Part shown: positions 1-6,980 of the stretch, in pieces
Numbering within the stretch: the first letter of the stretch is position 1
Layout of the letters: each line of letters opens with the position of its first letter
From: Sellimonas sp963559135
GTDB taxonomy: Bacteria > Bacillota > Clostridia > Lachnospirales > Lachnospiraceae
Direction: 5' to 3'
NCBI GenBank assembly: GCA_963559135.1
Contig: CAUWJP010000055.1
Span: forward strand, 1-9,241
DNA: 9,241 nt
The notes under the pieces: model-generated
The model's input: the letters and a program-made list of their open reading frames with translations, nothing else
The model's database searches: none
What the model was told of the DNA's origin: nothing
Program-made: the position numbers and the translations under genes

Positions 1-15
1 ATTAGATAAAAGAGG

Positions 16-69
16 TAGAAAACAAGAAAGGACAGCTTTCGGAAAATAGATTCCGGAGATGTCCTTTCT
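16..69 (-). terminator. Rho-independent terminator of the AraC-family gene
   Basis: Read on the minus strand, just after the stop of the regulator gene, AGAAAGGACA (60-69) pairs perfectly with TGTCCTTTCT (25-34). The 25-nt interior adds a second paired segment (CGGAA at 40-44 with TTCCG at 51-55), so this is one long stem with a small internal mismatch. A T-rich run (TTGTTTTCT on the minus strand, about 16-24) follows the stem. It ends the minus-strand transcript five bases after the stop codon. Confidence 0.85.
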
Positions 70-74
70 GTGTT

Positions 75-965
75 TTACAGATGTGACCGCATCTCCTGAC
101 GGTACTGAGCAGGTGTAGTATGGTACACGGCCTTGAACTGTTTAATGAAGTAGGAACAGGAGGAAAAGCCGACCGCCTCGCTGATATCCTGGACACTCAT
201 TACAGTTGTTAAAAGTAACTCTTTTGATTTTTCCAGACGGATGGTCGTCAACGCCTGGATCGGAGTTACATGGTATGAGTTTTTCATGCAGCGGATAATA
301 TGAACCGGGTGAAAATTAAAGCGGTGAGCCAGATCCTGCATGGTAAAGTTTGTATGATAATTGTTTTGCATATACTGCATGATTTCGGCAGCAAGATCGT
401 CAGGAGCATTGCTGAATTTGGAGTCTGTGTTCAGAAGATTTAGGATATTGAGAAAATGCTGCTGTTGCTGAAGCGGATTCAGTCTGGTCCGGAATTTTTC
501 GGTGTCATTGTTGTATTTATTAATGGAAAACATGAGAAGCGGCTCAATAAAACTTCTGAGAAGTTTTCCTTTTTCTTCTGTAAGTTGAATGTACTTTGGA
601 AGAGTAATATAAAACATGGTATCACGGAATAATGATTTATTGACAGTCTTTTTTGCCGGATGTAAATGTTCGGATTCATAATATGATCCAGCACAGTCCA
701 TGTGCAGCCAGTAAAATTTTGTTTCGGTATCGCACAATTTGTATCCCTGATGGGTTTTGTCCGGAGATAAAATAAGAAGTTGATTTTCGTCTATAATATA
801 ATGTTCATTTTCTTCCATTACGTAGAGGCGCCCGGAGACAACGAAAAGCATATCAAACACACCTATGGATGAGCGCTTTTTGTGGCGGTCTCCACGGCGG
901 TAAAGTGCTTCTCCGGCTGAAATAAAATGTGGAGTAGGAGGGCTTTCAAAGTGCATATAGATCAT
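75..965 (-). CDS. AraC/XylS-family transcriptional regulator of the adjacent sugar operon
   Basis: A 296-residue cytoplasmic DNA-binding regulator. The N-terminal part (about 10-100) looks like an AraC-type cupin sensor domain. A tyrosine-rich middle and a short glutamine run (Q166-Q169) lead into the C-terminal AraC DNA-binding domain (about 188-296). That domain has two helix-turn-helix units: about 208-230 (MQDLAHRFNFHPVHIIRCMK) and about 257-285, the latter carrying the family signature seen in AVGFSSCSYFIKQFKAVY followed by TTPAQYR. The length is normal for the family. The start is supported by AAGGAG (973-978, minus strand) with a 7-nt gap to ATG. It is transcribed divergently from a sugar ABC importer and glycosidase operon, the classic arrangement for a local regulator, so I infer that it senses the imported sugar or its product and activates that operon. 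The ligand is unknown. It may also control itself, because a candidate operator repeat coincides with its own -35 box. Confidence 0.93.
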   Translation of the reverse strand: MIYMHFESPPTPHFISAGEALYRRGDRHKKRSSIGVFDMLFVVSGRLYVMEENEHYIIDENQLLILSPDKTHQGYKLCDTETKFYWLHMDCAGSYYESEHLHPAKKTVNKSLFRDTMFYITLPKYIQLTEEKGKLLRSFIEPLLMFSINKYNNDTEKFRTRLNPLQQQQHFLNILNLLNTDSKFSNAPDDLAAEIMQYMQNNYHTNFTMQDLAHRFNFHPVHIIRCMKNSYHVTPIQALTTIRLEKSKELLLTTVMSVQDISEAVGFSSCSYFIKQFKAVYHTTPAQYRQEMRSHL

Positions 966-994
966 AAGATCGCTCCTTTCAGAGAAAATTAAAA

Positions 995-1055
995 TGTTAA
1001 AAAAATTATATTTTTTACGATATATTTTGTTAAAAATTTTATAGAAACATGTTAA
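995..1055 (+). repeat. Three TGTTAA direct repeats, candidate AraC-type operator
   Basis: TGTTAA occurs at 995-1000, 1028-1033 and 1050-1055, all in the same orientation. The start-to-start distances are 33 and 22 bp, close to three and two turns of the helix. AraC-family proteins commonly bind direct half-sites about 21 bp apart next to the -35 box. The 1050 copy ends nine bases before the plus-strand -35 box (1065), and the 1028 copy is the minus-strand -35 box itself. The 1050 copy also overlaps the 8-bp palindrome AACATGTT (1046-1053). Assignment as an operator is inference. Confidence 0.45.
1005..1033 (-). promoter_or_regulatory. Sigma-A promoter of the AraC-family gene
   Basis: On the minus strand, TTAACA (1028-1033), one mismatch from the consensus -35, lies 17 bp before a perfect TATAAT (1005-1010). 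The predicted transcript start is near 998, about 20 nt ahead of the AAGGAG ribosome binding site at 973-978. This is a sequence match only. The DNA is AT-rich, so chance -10 matches are possible, but the spacing and the position are both right. Confidence 0.7.
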
Positions 1056-1064
1056 TAGTATACA

Positions 1065-1093
1065 TTGAATTCAGGGATTTTTCAATCTATAAT
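1065..1093 (+). promoter_or_regulatory. Sigma-A promoter of the sugar transport operon
   Basis: TTGAAT (1065-1070) and a perfect TATAAT (1088-1093) are separated by exactly 17 bp. The expected start is near 1100, leaving an untranslated leader of about 60 nt before the ATG at 1163. No catabolite-responsive element matching the CcpA consensus was recognised around it. Confidence 0.8.
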
Positions 1094-1150
1094 CTGAATA
1101 TATCAATCGTATTTAGCTAAATATTGAAAACTGGAGATCAAGATGAAAAA

Positions 1151-1156
1151 AGGAGG
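1151..1156 (+). promoter_or_regulatory. Ribosome binding site fixing the start of the sugar-binding protein
   Basis: AGGAGG lies six bases before the ATG at 1163. This rules out the longer frame beginning with a TTG at 1124, which would put the Shine-Dalgarno inside the coding region and add 13 charged residues in front of the signal peptide. Confidence 0.9.
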
Positions 1157-1162
1157 AAAATT

Positions 1163-2437
1163 ATGAAAAAACGAATGAACAAGATTCTTTCTATCGCTTT
1201 ATGTGCCGGGATGTGCGTAAGCCTGGCAGCATGTTCGGGAAGCAGTGGCAAGTCTGAGTCAGGTGGAAGTGACGGAGGGAAAACGGAAATTACAATCTGG
1301 GTACGGGAACAGATGGAAGCGCCGGTAACTGCGGCAGTGGATCAGTACAATGAGCAGCAGGATAAAGTAAAGGTCAATGCAGTAGTATATCCGGATACGG
1401 AGCTGACCGACCAGCTTACTCTTGCAATTTCATCTGGAGAAGTACCGGATATTGTATCTCTGGATGATATTCTTGCACCATATTACAACTCCATTTCTGC
1501 ACTTGCAGATGTTTCGGATGAGTTTGAAAAGCTGGAATTTAAGGACTCTTTCAGTGAGGGAATGGTAGAGCTTGGACAGCGTGACGGAAAACAGTATGCA
1601 ATTCCATTTGCGCCGGATGTCTCTGTTATGTTCTATAACAAAGAGCATTTCAAGGAAGCGGGACTGGATCCATCCAAAGGACCGGAAACGTGGAGCGAAC
1701 TTGTTGACTATGCGCAGAAACTTACGACAGACGACCATTACGGATACACCTATGCCGGAGGCGGAGAGCAGATGTTCACTTTTGTTCCGTTTATCTGGAG
1801 TAATGGCGGAGATCTGCTAAGCGAAGATGGCAAGACCTGTCTTCTGGATCAGCCTGAGGCAGTTGAAGCGCTGCAGCTTTATGATGACCTGACAAATGAA
1901 TACCATGTGACGCCAGAAGGCGTAACAACCTATTCCTGGTCAGAATCCCAGGATGCATTCCTGAGCGGGAAGGCAAGTATGACAATCCTTGGAAATTCTC
2001 AGCTTTATACTTTCCTGACAGAATATCCGGATTTTGATTTTGGCGTATCCCTGATTCCAAGGGCTGATGATGGAGAATTTTCTTCCTTTGGTGGAGGAGA
2101 CCTGATCGCTATTATGGATCAGTCCAAGCATAAAGAGGAAGCATGGAACTTTGTAGAGTATGTATTGAGTGAAGAAGTACAGGTGGAACTGTTCGCAAAG
2201 AATGGACTTCTCCCTGCAAGAACAGACCTGTTTGATAATGAATATTTTAATGAAAAAGCAGAATATTATGAGGTCCTCAAAGAAGCACTGGAAGTATCCA
2301 GAGCATCTAAGTCTGAGAAATATAATGAAATGAATCAGCCGTTGGTTAATGCAACACAGAGTTGTCTGATGGGAAATGCAACAGCGGATGAAGCATTCCA
2401 GAATGCCACAAAAGAGATCAATGATATTATGAACTAG
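1163..2437 (+). CDS. Sugar ABC transporter substrate-binding lipoprotein
   Basis: A 424-residue extracytoplasmic solute-binding protein of the family 1 carbohydrate type (SBP_bac_1, related to MalE, UgpB and MsmE). It captures a sugar outside the cell and delivers it to the two permeases encoded next. Residues 1-23 form a lipoprotein signal peptide (basic KKRMNK, hydrophobic core, lipobox LAAC), with Cys24 as the lipidation site. A Ser/Gly-rich tether (25-40) precedes the mature fold, which opens with the beta strand EITIWV (42-47). Family landmarks include GKQYAIPFAPDVSVMFYNK (142-160), PETWSELVDYAQKL (174-187) and an aromatic-rich stretch around 205-213 that could stack on sugar rings. Length is typical. 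It is the first gene of the operon, under a clear promoter. The ligand cannot be read from the sequence; the glycosidase downstream suggests an oligosaccharide containing arabinose or a related sugar. Confidence 0.95.
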   Translation: MKKRMNKILSIALCAGMCVSLAACSGSSGKSESGGSDGGKTEITIWVREQMEAPVTAAVDQYNEQQDKVKVNAVVYPDTELTDQLTLAISSGEVPDIVSLDDILAPYYNSISALADVSDEFEKLEFKDSFSEGMVELGQRDGKQYAIPFAPDVSVMFYNKEHFKEAGLDPSKGPETWSELVDYAQKLTTDDHYGYTYAGGGEQMFTFVPFIWSNGGDLLSEDGKTCLLDQPEAVEALQLYDDLTNEYHVTPEGVTTYSWSESQDAFLSGKASMTILGNSQLYTFLTEYPDFDFGVSLIPRADDGEFSSFGGGDLIAIMDQSKHKEEAWNFVEYVLSEEVQVELFAKNGLLPARTDLFDNEYFNEKAEYYEVLKEALEVSRASKSEKYNEMNQPLVNATQSCLMGNATADEAFQNATKEINDIMN

Positions 2438-2441
2438 TATA

Positions 2442-2484
2442 AAAGAGTGCCTTGAAAGCGGGTCGGTCTGGAAAGGCACTCTTT
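2442..2484 (+). terminator. Intercistronic stem-loop after the binding-protein gene
   Basis: AAAGAGTGCCTT (2442-2453) is perfectly complementary to AAGGCACTCTTT (2473-2484), giving a 12-bp stem with a 19-nt loop. Only the stem's own TTT and CC follow, with no proper T run, so it is probably a leaky terminator or a stabiliser of the upstream mRNA end. Such hairpins are common between binding-protein and permease genes, where they let the binding protein be made in excess. The permease ribosome binding site lies just after it. Confidence 0.7.
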
Positions 2485-2510
2485 CCTGAAATACAACAAG
2501 GGGGTACATC

Positions 2511-3395
2511 ATGAAGAGAAAAAAAGGAAAGCTGCATAAATCAGTGATCCCGTTTTTGTTTATCTGCCCGGCGATTGTGATCAATCTTTTGTTTTTCTGC
2601 CTTCCGTTTTTACAGTCTTTGACCATGTCATTTTTTGAATGGCCGCTTTTGGGGGACAAAACCTTTGTCGGGCTGGAAAACTATCAGACTTTGTTGGCAG
2701 ATGATCAGTTTCGTACATCGCTGCTTTTTACATTGAAATATACATTGTTTGTTACACCTGCCCTGTTTGTAGTGGCGTTTGTCCTGGCACTGCTGATTGA
2801 TGGAAAATTCAAAGGGGTGACACTGTTTAGGACAATTTATTTCTCACCGGTTGTTATTTCCATGACATCCTGCAGTTTGATCTGGCTCTGGATTTATAAC
2901 GATTTGTATGGAATCCTGAACTATATTTTACAGGAGCTTCATATTATTGATGATCCGATTCTATGGATGGGAACAGAAAAGACATCACTTCCGGCAATTG
3001 TGTTTATGATTACATGGAAAATGGCTGGATTTTCAATGTTGATTATTCTGGCGGCTTTTCAGTCTGTGGATACAGAAGTATATGAATCGGCAAGTATTGA
3101 TGGAGCATCAAAAGTCCGGCAGTTTTTTCATATTACACTTCCGATTATCCGGCCGCAGGTAGGACTGGCCCTGATTATGTCTGTTATCGGATCCGTGCTT
3201 GCATTTGAACAGTTCCTGATTATGACAAAGGGTGGACCGACGGAAACAACGACTACACTGGTACATTATATTTACAATACATCATTCAAATACTATAACT
3301 TCGGATACGGATCTGCCATGACAATTATACTGCTGATCATCATGTTACTTTTAAGTTTTGCACAGATGCGGCTTTTGAAAGATCCGACAGAATAA
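2511..3395 (+). CDS. Sugar ABC transporter permease, MalF/UgpA type
   Basis: A 294-residue inner-membrane permease of the binding-protein-dependent transport family (BPD_transp_1). It pairs with the next gene product to form the sugar channel. Six hydrophobic segments are visible, at about 13-35, 72-97, 104-129, 159-183, 214-236 and 266-287. The loop that docks on the ATPase (EAA loop) is clear at 191-211: E192, A194, then DGAS, ending in the conserved ITLP (208-211). The segment KGGP (240-243), usual after the fifth helix of MalF-like permeases, is present. The length matches the short Firmicutes type, without the large extra domain of E. coli MalF. AAGGGGG (2498-2504) lies six bases before the ATG. 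No ATPase is encoded in the window, so the complex presumably uses a shared MsmK/MalK-like ATPase encoded elsewhere. Confidence 0.96.
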   Translation: MKRKKGKLHKSVIPFLFICPAIVINLLFFCLPFLQSLTMSFFEWPLLGDKTFVGLENYQTLLADDQFRTSLLFTLKYTLFVTPALFVVAFVLALLIDGKFKGVTLFRTIYFSPVVISMTSCSLIWLWIYNDLYGILNYILQELHIIDDPILWMGTEKTSLPAIVFMITWKMAGFSMLIILAAFQSVDTEVYESASIDGASKVRQFFHITLPIIRPQVGLALIMSVIGSVLAFEQFLIMTKGGPTETTTTLVHYIYNTSFKYYNFGYGSAMTIILLIIMLLLSFAQMRLLKDPTE

Positions 3396-3405
3396 GGAGG
3401 GCAGT

Positions 3406-4236
3406 ATGAAAAAGAAACAACATACAGCGAAAATTATCACAAATTCCATACTGGCTCTGATTATGCTGATGCCCCTTTACTGGACATTGATCACTGCCCT
3501 GAAGGATAAAAATGAGATTTACGAACAGCCGCCAAGTCTCTTTCCAAGGAGTGTCAGCCTGGAAAACTTTCGGGAAATCCTGACAAGAAATGACGGCGTC
3601 TATCTGACCTATCTGAAAAATTCGGTAGTTACGACGGCTTTAACAATGCTTCTCGTAGCTATTGTGAGTCTGCTGGCAGGATACGCATTTTCCAAGTTGA
3701 AAGTAATGGGAAAGAAAATCTGGCTCCTGTTGATTATTGCGGCGCTGATGATTCCATTTCAGACATTGATGATTCCTCTTTATTCCATCATGTCGACCCT
3801 TCATCTGACAAATACCAGGATTTCCATGATCCTGATTTACGCCACATTCCAGACCCCGTTTGCAATTTATATGATGAAGAATGCCTTTGACATGGTGCCG
3901 AACGGCCTGAGAGATGCGGCAAAAATCGATGGAGCGGGAGAAATTACGGTATTTTGGAAAGTTATGATGCCGACGACATGGTCCTCGATTGCTACGATCT
4001 TTATCTATTCGGCATACACCACATGGAATGATTACCTGATTGCGGTTGTATTTGCAAATAACGAAGCAATCAAAACATTCAATGTAGGTCTGACAAATAT
4101 GGCTATCGGGCAGTATGGAACAGAATGGGGACTTATGACCGCAGGGTCACTGATCGGTCTTGCACCGATTATGCTGTTATTCATTTTCCTGCAGAAGTAT
4201 TTTATCAAAGGAATGCTTGGCGGGGCTATCAAATAG
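3406..4236 (+). CDS. Sugar ABC transporter permease, MalG/UgpE type
   Basis: A 276-residue membrane permease, partner of the preceding one. Hydrophobic segments lie at about 10-32, 73-97, 104-130, 138-160, 193-215 and 243-265. The EAA loop reads DAAKIDGAGEI (170-180) and continues to MMPT (187-190), matching the family pattern of alanines, a glycine and a conserved proline. The C-terminal FIKGMLGGAIK is characteristic of MalG-like proteins and marks a complete C-terminus. TAAGGAGG overlaps the stop codon of the upstream permease and stands five bases before the ATG, so the two permeases are likely translationally coupled and made in equal amounts. The start of the glycosidase gene follows 15 bases after the stop. 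Confidence 0.96.
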   Translation: MKKKQHTAKIITNSILALIMLMPLYWTLITALKDKNEIYEQPPSLFPRSVSLENFREILTRNDGVYLTYLKNSVVTTALTMLLVAIVSLLAGYAFSKLKVMGKKIWLLLIIAALMIPFQTLMIPLYSIMSTLHLTNTRISMILIYATFQTPFAIYMMKNAFDMVPNGLRDAAKIDGAGEITVFWKVMMPTTWSSIATIFIYSAYTTWNDYLIAVVFANNEAIKTFNVGLTNMAIGQYGTEWGLMTAGSLIGLAPIMLLFIFLQKYFIKGMLGGAIK

Positions 4237-4241
4237 ATGAC

Positions 4242-4246
4242 GGAGG
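4242..4246 (+). promoter_or_regulatory. Ribosome binding site favouring the ATG at 4252
   Basis: GGAGG (4242-4246, in GGAGGG) sits five bases before the ATG at 4252. The earlier in-frame ATG at 4237 would leave this site inside the coding sequence and has only a weak GGCGGGG ahead of it, so I place the start at 4252. Confidence 0.7.
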
Positions 4247-4251
4247 GAAAG

Positions 4252-6126
4252 ATGGAAAATAAGAAAATGCAGATGTTAGGGATCCGGGAAGTGGTGCCGG
4301 AAGGATGGTTAAAAGAACAGCTTCGGATACAGGCAGACGGGCTTTCCGGAAAACTCCATGAAGTCTGGGAGAGCCTTGGAACTTACAGCGGATGGCTTGG
4401 GGGAACCGGAGAAAATTGGGAGAGAGGTCCATATTTTATGGATGGTCTGATTCCACTTGCCTGGTATCTGGGTGATGAAAAGTTAAAAAATATAGTGGAG
4501 AAATTTATGGCCTGGACATTGAACAGTCAAGATGAGGATGGAAATTTCGGCCCGCAGGCGAGTAAGACGGACTGGTGGTCCAGAATGGTAATGCTTAAAG
4601 CGCTTGCTCAATACTATGAGATTACAGAAAAAGAAGAAATACTGGAATTTATGCATCAGTATTTTCGGTATCAACTTTGTACCCTTCCGGAAAGACCGTT
4701 GGAAGGATGGGGAAAAGCACGATGTGCCGATCTTTTATATACGATCAAATGGCTTTATGAAAAAGATCCACAACCATATTTGAAAGAGCTGGCAGATCTG
4801 GTGATCAGCCAAGGAGACGATTGGAATGTGTTCTTTAGCAAGCTTCCATTTGTGCAGCCGACAGAAAAGTATTATGACTGGAAGGAGCTGGAATCCTTTT
4901 CCAAAGATCTGCTGATGGATTTGATGAAATTTCACCAGACCCATATTGTCAATGTGACAATGGCGTTGAAATATCCGGCTATGACAGCCTGGTTTCAAAA
5001 TCAGGGAGGTGAAGAAGTACTGCAAAAAGCAATCGAAGATCTTACAAAATTCCATGGCGTAGTGACAGGAGCTGTTAATGGGGATGAGCATTTGGCGGGA
5101 AATGATCCGGTCAGGGGAGCAGAGCTTTGCTCTATTGCTGAGTATATGTTCAGTCTGGAATTAATTTTGGAAATTTTGGGAGATCCGAAATATGCAGATC
5201 TGCTGGAACGGCTTGCTTACAATGCATATCCGGCGATGTTTTCAGAAGATTATATGGGTCATCAGTACCTGCAGCAGGCAAATCAGATCAGAGCGACGAA
5301 CGAGCCGCGTCCGTGGTTCAATAATCTGGATGATTCCAATACATACGGTCTGGAGCCTAACTTTGGGTGCTGTACCGCAAATATGCATCAGGCTTGGCCG
5401 AAACTGGCGAGGAGCCTCTGGTATAAAGAGGAAGAAACGCTTGTTTCCATGGTTTTCGCACCAAATACACTTCGCACCACTGTTTGGGGAGAAACGGTAG
5501 AAATTAGAACAGAAACCGCATATCCGGCAGACCTGACAGTCACGTGGCACATTCAGAAAGTCGGTGAAAAGCCGCTTTCCTGGAGAATCAGGATTCCGGG
5601 GTGGTGTGAGAACTATCACTTGACAGTGAATGGAAAAGCGGAAACTGTAAAAACAGAAGGTCAGTTTATTCTGTTGGAAAAAGTGTTCAAAAAAGGAGAT
5701 GTCATTGAGGTACAGTGGGAAGCAGAGGTCAGGCAATCAACTTGGTATCATAATAGCGTAGCCATTGAGAGAGGCCCTCTTGTCTACGCACTGGATATGA
5801 AAGAAGAGTGGAGAGCGTATCGGGAATGCGGCGGAGTCAAGGATTACGAAGTGACGTCAGATACACCATGGAATTACGCATTGTCAGCTGACGATTCTGT
5901 GGAAGTGACGGAAAATACACCAGGCAGAATTCCTTTTTTGAAAGAACAGCCGCCGGTTGTACTTAGAGTAAAGGCAAGAAAAGTGAAAGAATGGAAACAG
6001 GAGGGCGGAAATACCGGTGAGATTCCGGAAAGCCCGGTACATACCGAAGAACCAGAAGAAGAGATCAGACTGATTCCATTCGGATGTACACATCTGAGGA
6101 TTGCTCAGTTCCCATATTATAAATAA
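4252..6126 (+). CDS. GH127/DUF1680-family glycosidase, probable intracellular beta-L-arabinofuranosidase-like enzyme
   Basis: A 624-residue protein (numbered from the ATG at 4252) without a signal peptide, so cytoplasmic. It has an N-terminal alpha-barrel part (about 10-400) and a C-terminal beta-sandwich part (about 405-620) of the DUF1680 (PF07944) family. In the characterised Bifidobacterium longum HypBA1, zinc is held by Glu338, Cys340, Cys417 and Cys418; Cys417 is the nucleophile and Glu322 the acid/base. By motif position the equivalents here are Glu291 and Cys293 (AELC), Cys373-Cys374 (FGCCTAN) and Glu279 (GDEH), with closely similar spacing. Other landmarks are ERGPLVYAL (506-514) and the ending GCTHLRIAQFP. 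The motif wording (ELC, CCTAN) differs from the ETC and CCPPN that I recall for HypBA1-like enzymes, so it probably belongs to a different subgroup and its substrate is uncertain. As last gene of the operon it should act on the imported sugar. Confidence 0.88.
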   Translation: MENKKMQMLGIREVVPEGWLKEQLRIQADGLSGKLHEVWESLGTYSGWLGGTGENWERGPYFMDGLIPLAWYLGDEKLKNIVEKFMAWTLNSQDEDGNFGPQASKTDWWSRMVMLKALAQYYEITEKEEILEFMHQYFRYQLCTLPERPLEGWGKARCADLLYTIKWLYEKDPQPYLKELADLVISQGDDWNVFFSKLPFVQPTEKYYDWKELESFSKDLLMDLMKFHQTHIVNVTMALKYPAMTAWFQNQGGEEVLQKAIEDLTKFHGVVTGAVNGDEHLAGNDPVRGAELCSIAEYMFSLELILEILGDPKYADLLERLAYNAYPAMFSEDYMGHQYLQQANQIRATNEPRPWFNNLDDSNTYGLEPNFGCCTANMHQAWPKLARSLWYKEEETLVSMVFAPNTLRTTVWGETVEIRTETAYPADLTVTWHIQKVGEKPLSWRIRIPGWCENYHLTVNGKAETVKTEGQFILLEKVFKKGDVIEVQWEAEVRQSTWYHNSVAIERGPLVYALDMKEEWRAYRECGGVKDYEVTSDTPWNYALSADDSVEVTENTPGRIPFLKEQPPVVLRVKARKVKEWKQEGGNTGEIPESPVHTEEPEEEIRLIPFGCTHLRIAQFPYYK

Positions 6127-6135
6127 AGTGAATGA

Positions 6136-6174
6136 AAAAGTGCTGTCGTACTAAATTTGTGCGGCAGCACTTTT
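6136..6174 (+). terminator. Rho-independent terminator closing the sugar operon
   Basis: AAAAGTGCTGTCGTAC (6136-6151) pairs with GTGCGGCAGCACTTTT (6159-6174) over 16 positions, including two G-U pairs, around a 7-nt loop. The sequence TTTTGTTTTCTT follows from within the stem. The position, just after the glycosidase stop and ahead of an independent promoter, fits a true terminator. Confidence 0.93.
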
Positions 6175-6195
6175 GTTTTCTTCGGAAGAAAAAGA

Positions 6196-6204
6196 TGATA
6201 TAAT
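6196..6204 (+). promoter_or_regulatory. Extended -10 promoter of the second operon
   Basis: TGATATAAT (6196-6204) contains a perfect TATAAT preceded by the TGN extension. The best -35 at 17-bp spacing is the weak TTTTCT (6176-6181), which overlaps the T run of the preceding terminator. Extended -10 promoters tolerate a poor -35. The predicted start is near 6211, about 15 nt before the ribosome binding site. Confidence 0.7.
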
Positions 6205-6239
6205 CAAAGAATTAGAATAGAAATAAGGAGGAACAGACC

Positions 6240-6932
6240 ATGAGAATATTTTTGTGTGGCGGTGGAGACGGAGATCAGACAAGAGATGCCTGTAGGCGTC
6301 TGAATGATGTGATCGATCATACAAAACCGATTTTGTATCTTCCGTTTGCCATGGAAAATGCGAACTATGAAAGCTGCCATGAATGGGTTCGAGGCGAGCT
6401 TCAGTGTGTGGATGTGCCGGATATCGAGATGGTTAAAAGCGCAGAGGAACTGGCCGGGACACATGTGGAAAACTACAGCGCGATTTTCATTGGTGGTGGA
6501 AACACATATAAATTATTGAATGGTTTGAAAGCAAGCGGAAGTTTTGAGAAAATTCAAGGATATATCGAACAGGACGGAATTGTCTTTGGCGGTAGCGCAG
6601 GTGCCATTATCTTCGGATATGATATCGAAAGCTGTGCGCCTATGGACCAGAATGGAGTAGGTCTGAAAGATACGAAAGGATTTAATGTCCTGAACGGATA
6701 TTCGGTATTTGCGCATTATACGAATGGAAGCTCAAGGCTGACAGAACAGGAAAACCGGGAACGGACAAAAAGGTATACAGAAGAACTACTCCGGTACTCG
6801 AAAGAGCATGGACCGGTCATTGCTATGCCAGAAGAAGATACCCTGTTTCTGAATGGAGACCATTTTGAAATGATTGGAAGAAGACCATATTATTGTTTCC
6901 AAGAGGGAAAACGAAGGGAACTGACCCCTTAG
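6240..6932 (+). CDS. Peptidase family S51 protein, PepE (aspartyl dipeptidase)-like
   Basis: A 230-residue cytoplasmic protein with the class I glutamine amidotransferase-like fold of peptidase family S51. The nucleophile elbow is GGSAGA with Ser119. The family segment AIFIGGGNTYKLL (81-93) precedes it, and His159 (VFAHYTN) is the likely catalytic histidine. Salmonella PepE uses Ser120, His157 and Glu192; Glu198 (AMPEED) sits where the acidic member would be. The length equals that of PepE (229 residues). Members cleave N-terminal Asp-X dipeptides, but the family also includes cyanophycinases and uncharacterised proteins, so the exact peptide substrate is uncertain. AAGGAGG lies seven bases before the ATG, and the gene opens an operon with a Nudix hydrolase 48 bp downstream. 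Confidence 0.88.
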   Translation: MRIFLCGGGDGDQTRDACRRLNDVIDHTKPILYLPFAMENANYESCHEWVRGELQCVDVPDIEMVKSAEELAGTHVENYSAIFIGGGNTYKLLNGLKASGSFEKIQGYIEQDGIVFGGSAGAIIFGYDIESCAPMDQNGVGLKDTKGFNVLNGYSVFAHYTNGSSRLTEQENRERTKRYTEELLRYSKEHGPVIAMPEEDTLFLNGDHFEMIGRRPYYCFQEGKRRELTP

Positions 6933-6980
6933 GCCGGATGTGGTGACCAGACAAGAAATATAATAGCAGGAGGTAACAGC

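Noticed and set aside
1124..1162. Longer start (TTG at 1124) for the sugar-binding protein
   Set aside because: It would place the AGGAGG site inside the coding region and put charged residues before the signal peptide; ATG 1163 is correctly spaced from AGGAGG and gives a standard lipoprotein signal.
1940..2659. A 239-codon open frame on the minus strand
   Set aside because: It runs opposite to the binding-protein and permease genes and has a Cys-, Phe- and Ile-rich composition that matches no protein type; it is a shadow of well-supported genes.
4237..4251. Glycosidase start at ATG 4237
   Set aside because: It is directly adjacent to the permease stop but has only a weak ribosome binding site; ATG 4252 is preceded by GGAGG at good spacing. 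The upstream start is not excluded.
5242..5736. A 164-codon open frame on the minus strand inside the glycosidase gene
   Set aside because: It lies entirely within a gene with conserved catalytic motifs and resembles no known family; treated as a shadow.
6959..6964. TATAAT just upstream of the Nudix gene as a separate promoter
   Set aside because: A transcript starting from it would begin at or inside the ribosome binding site, and no -35 box is found at proper spacing.
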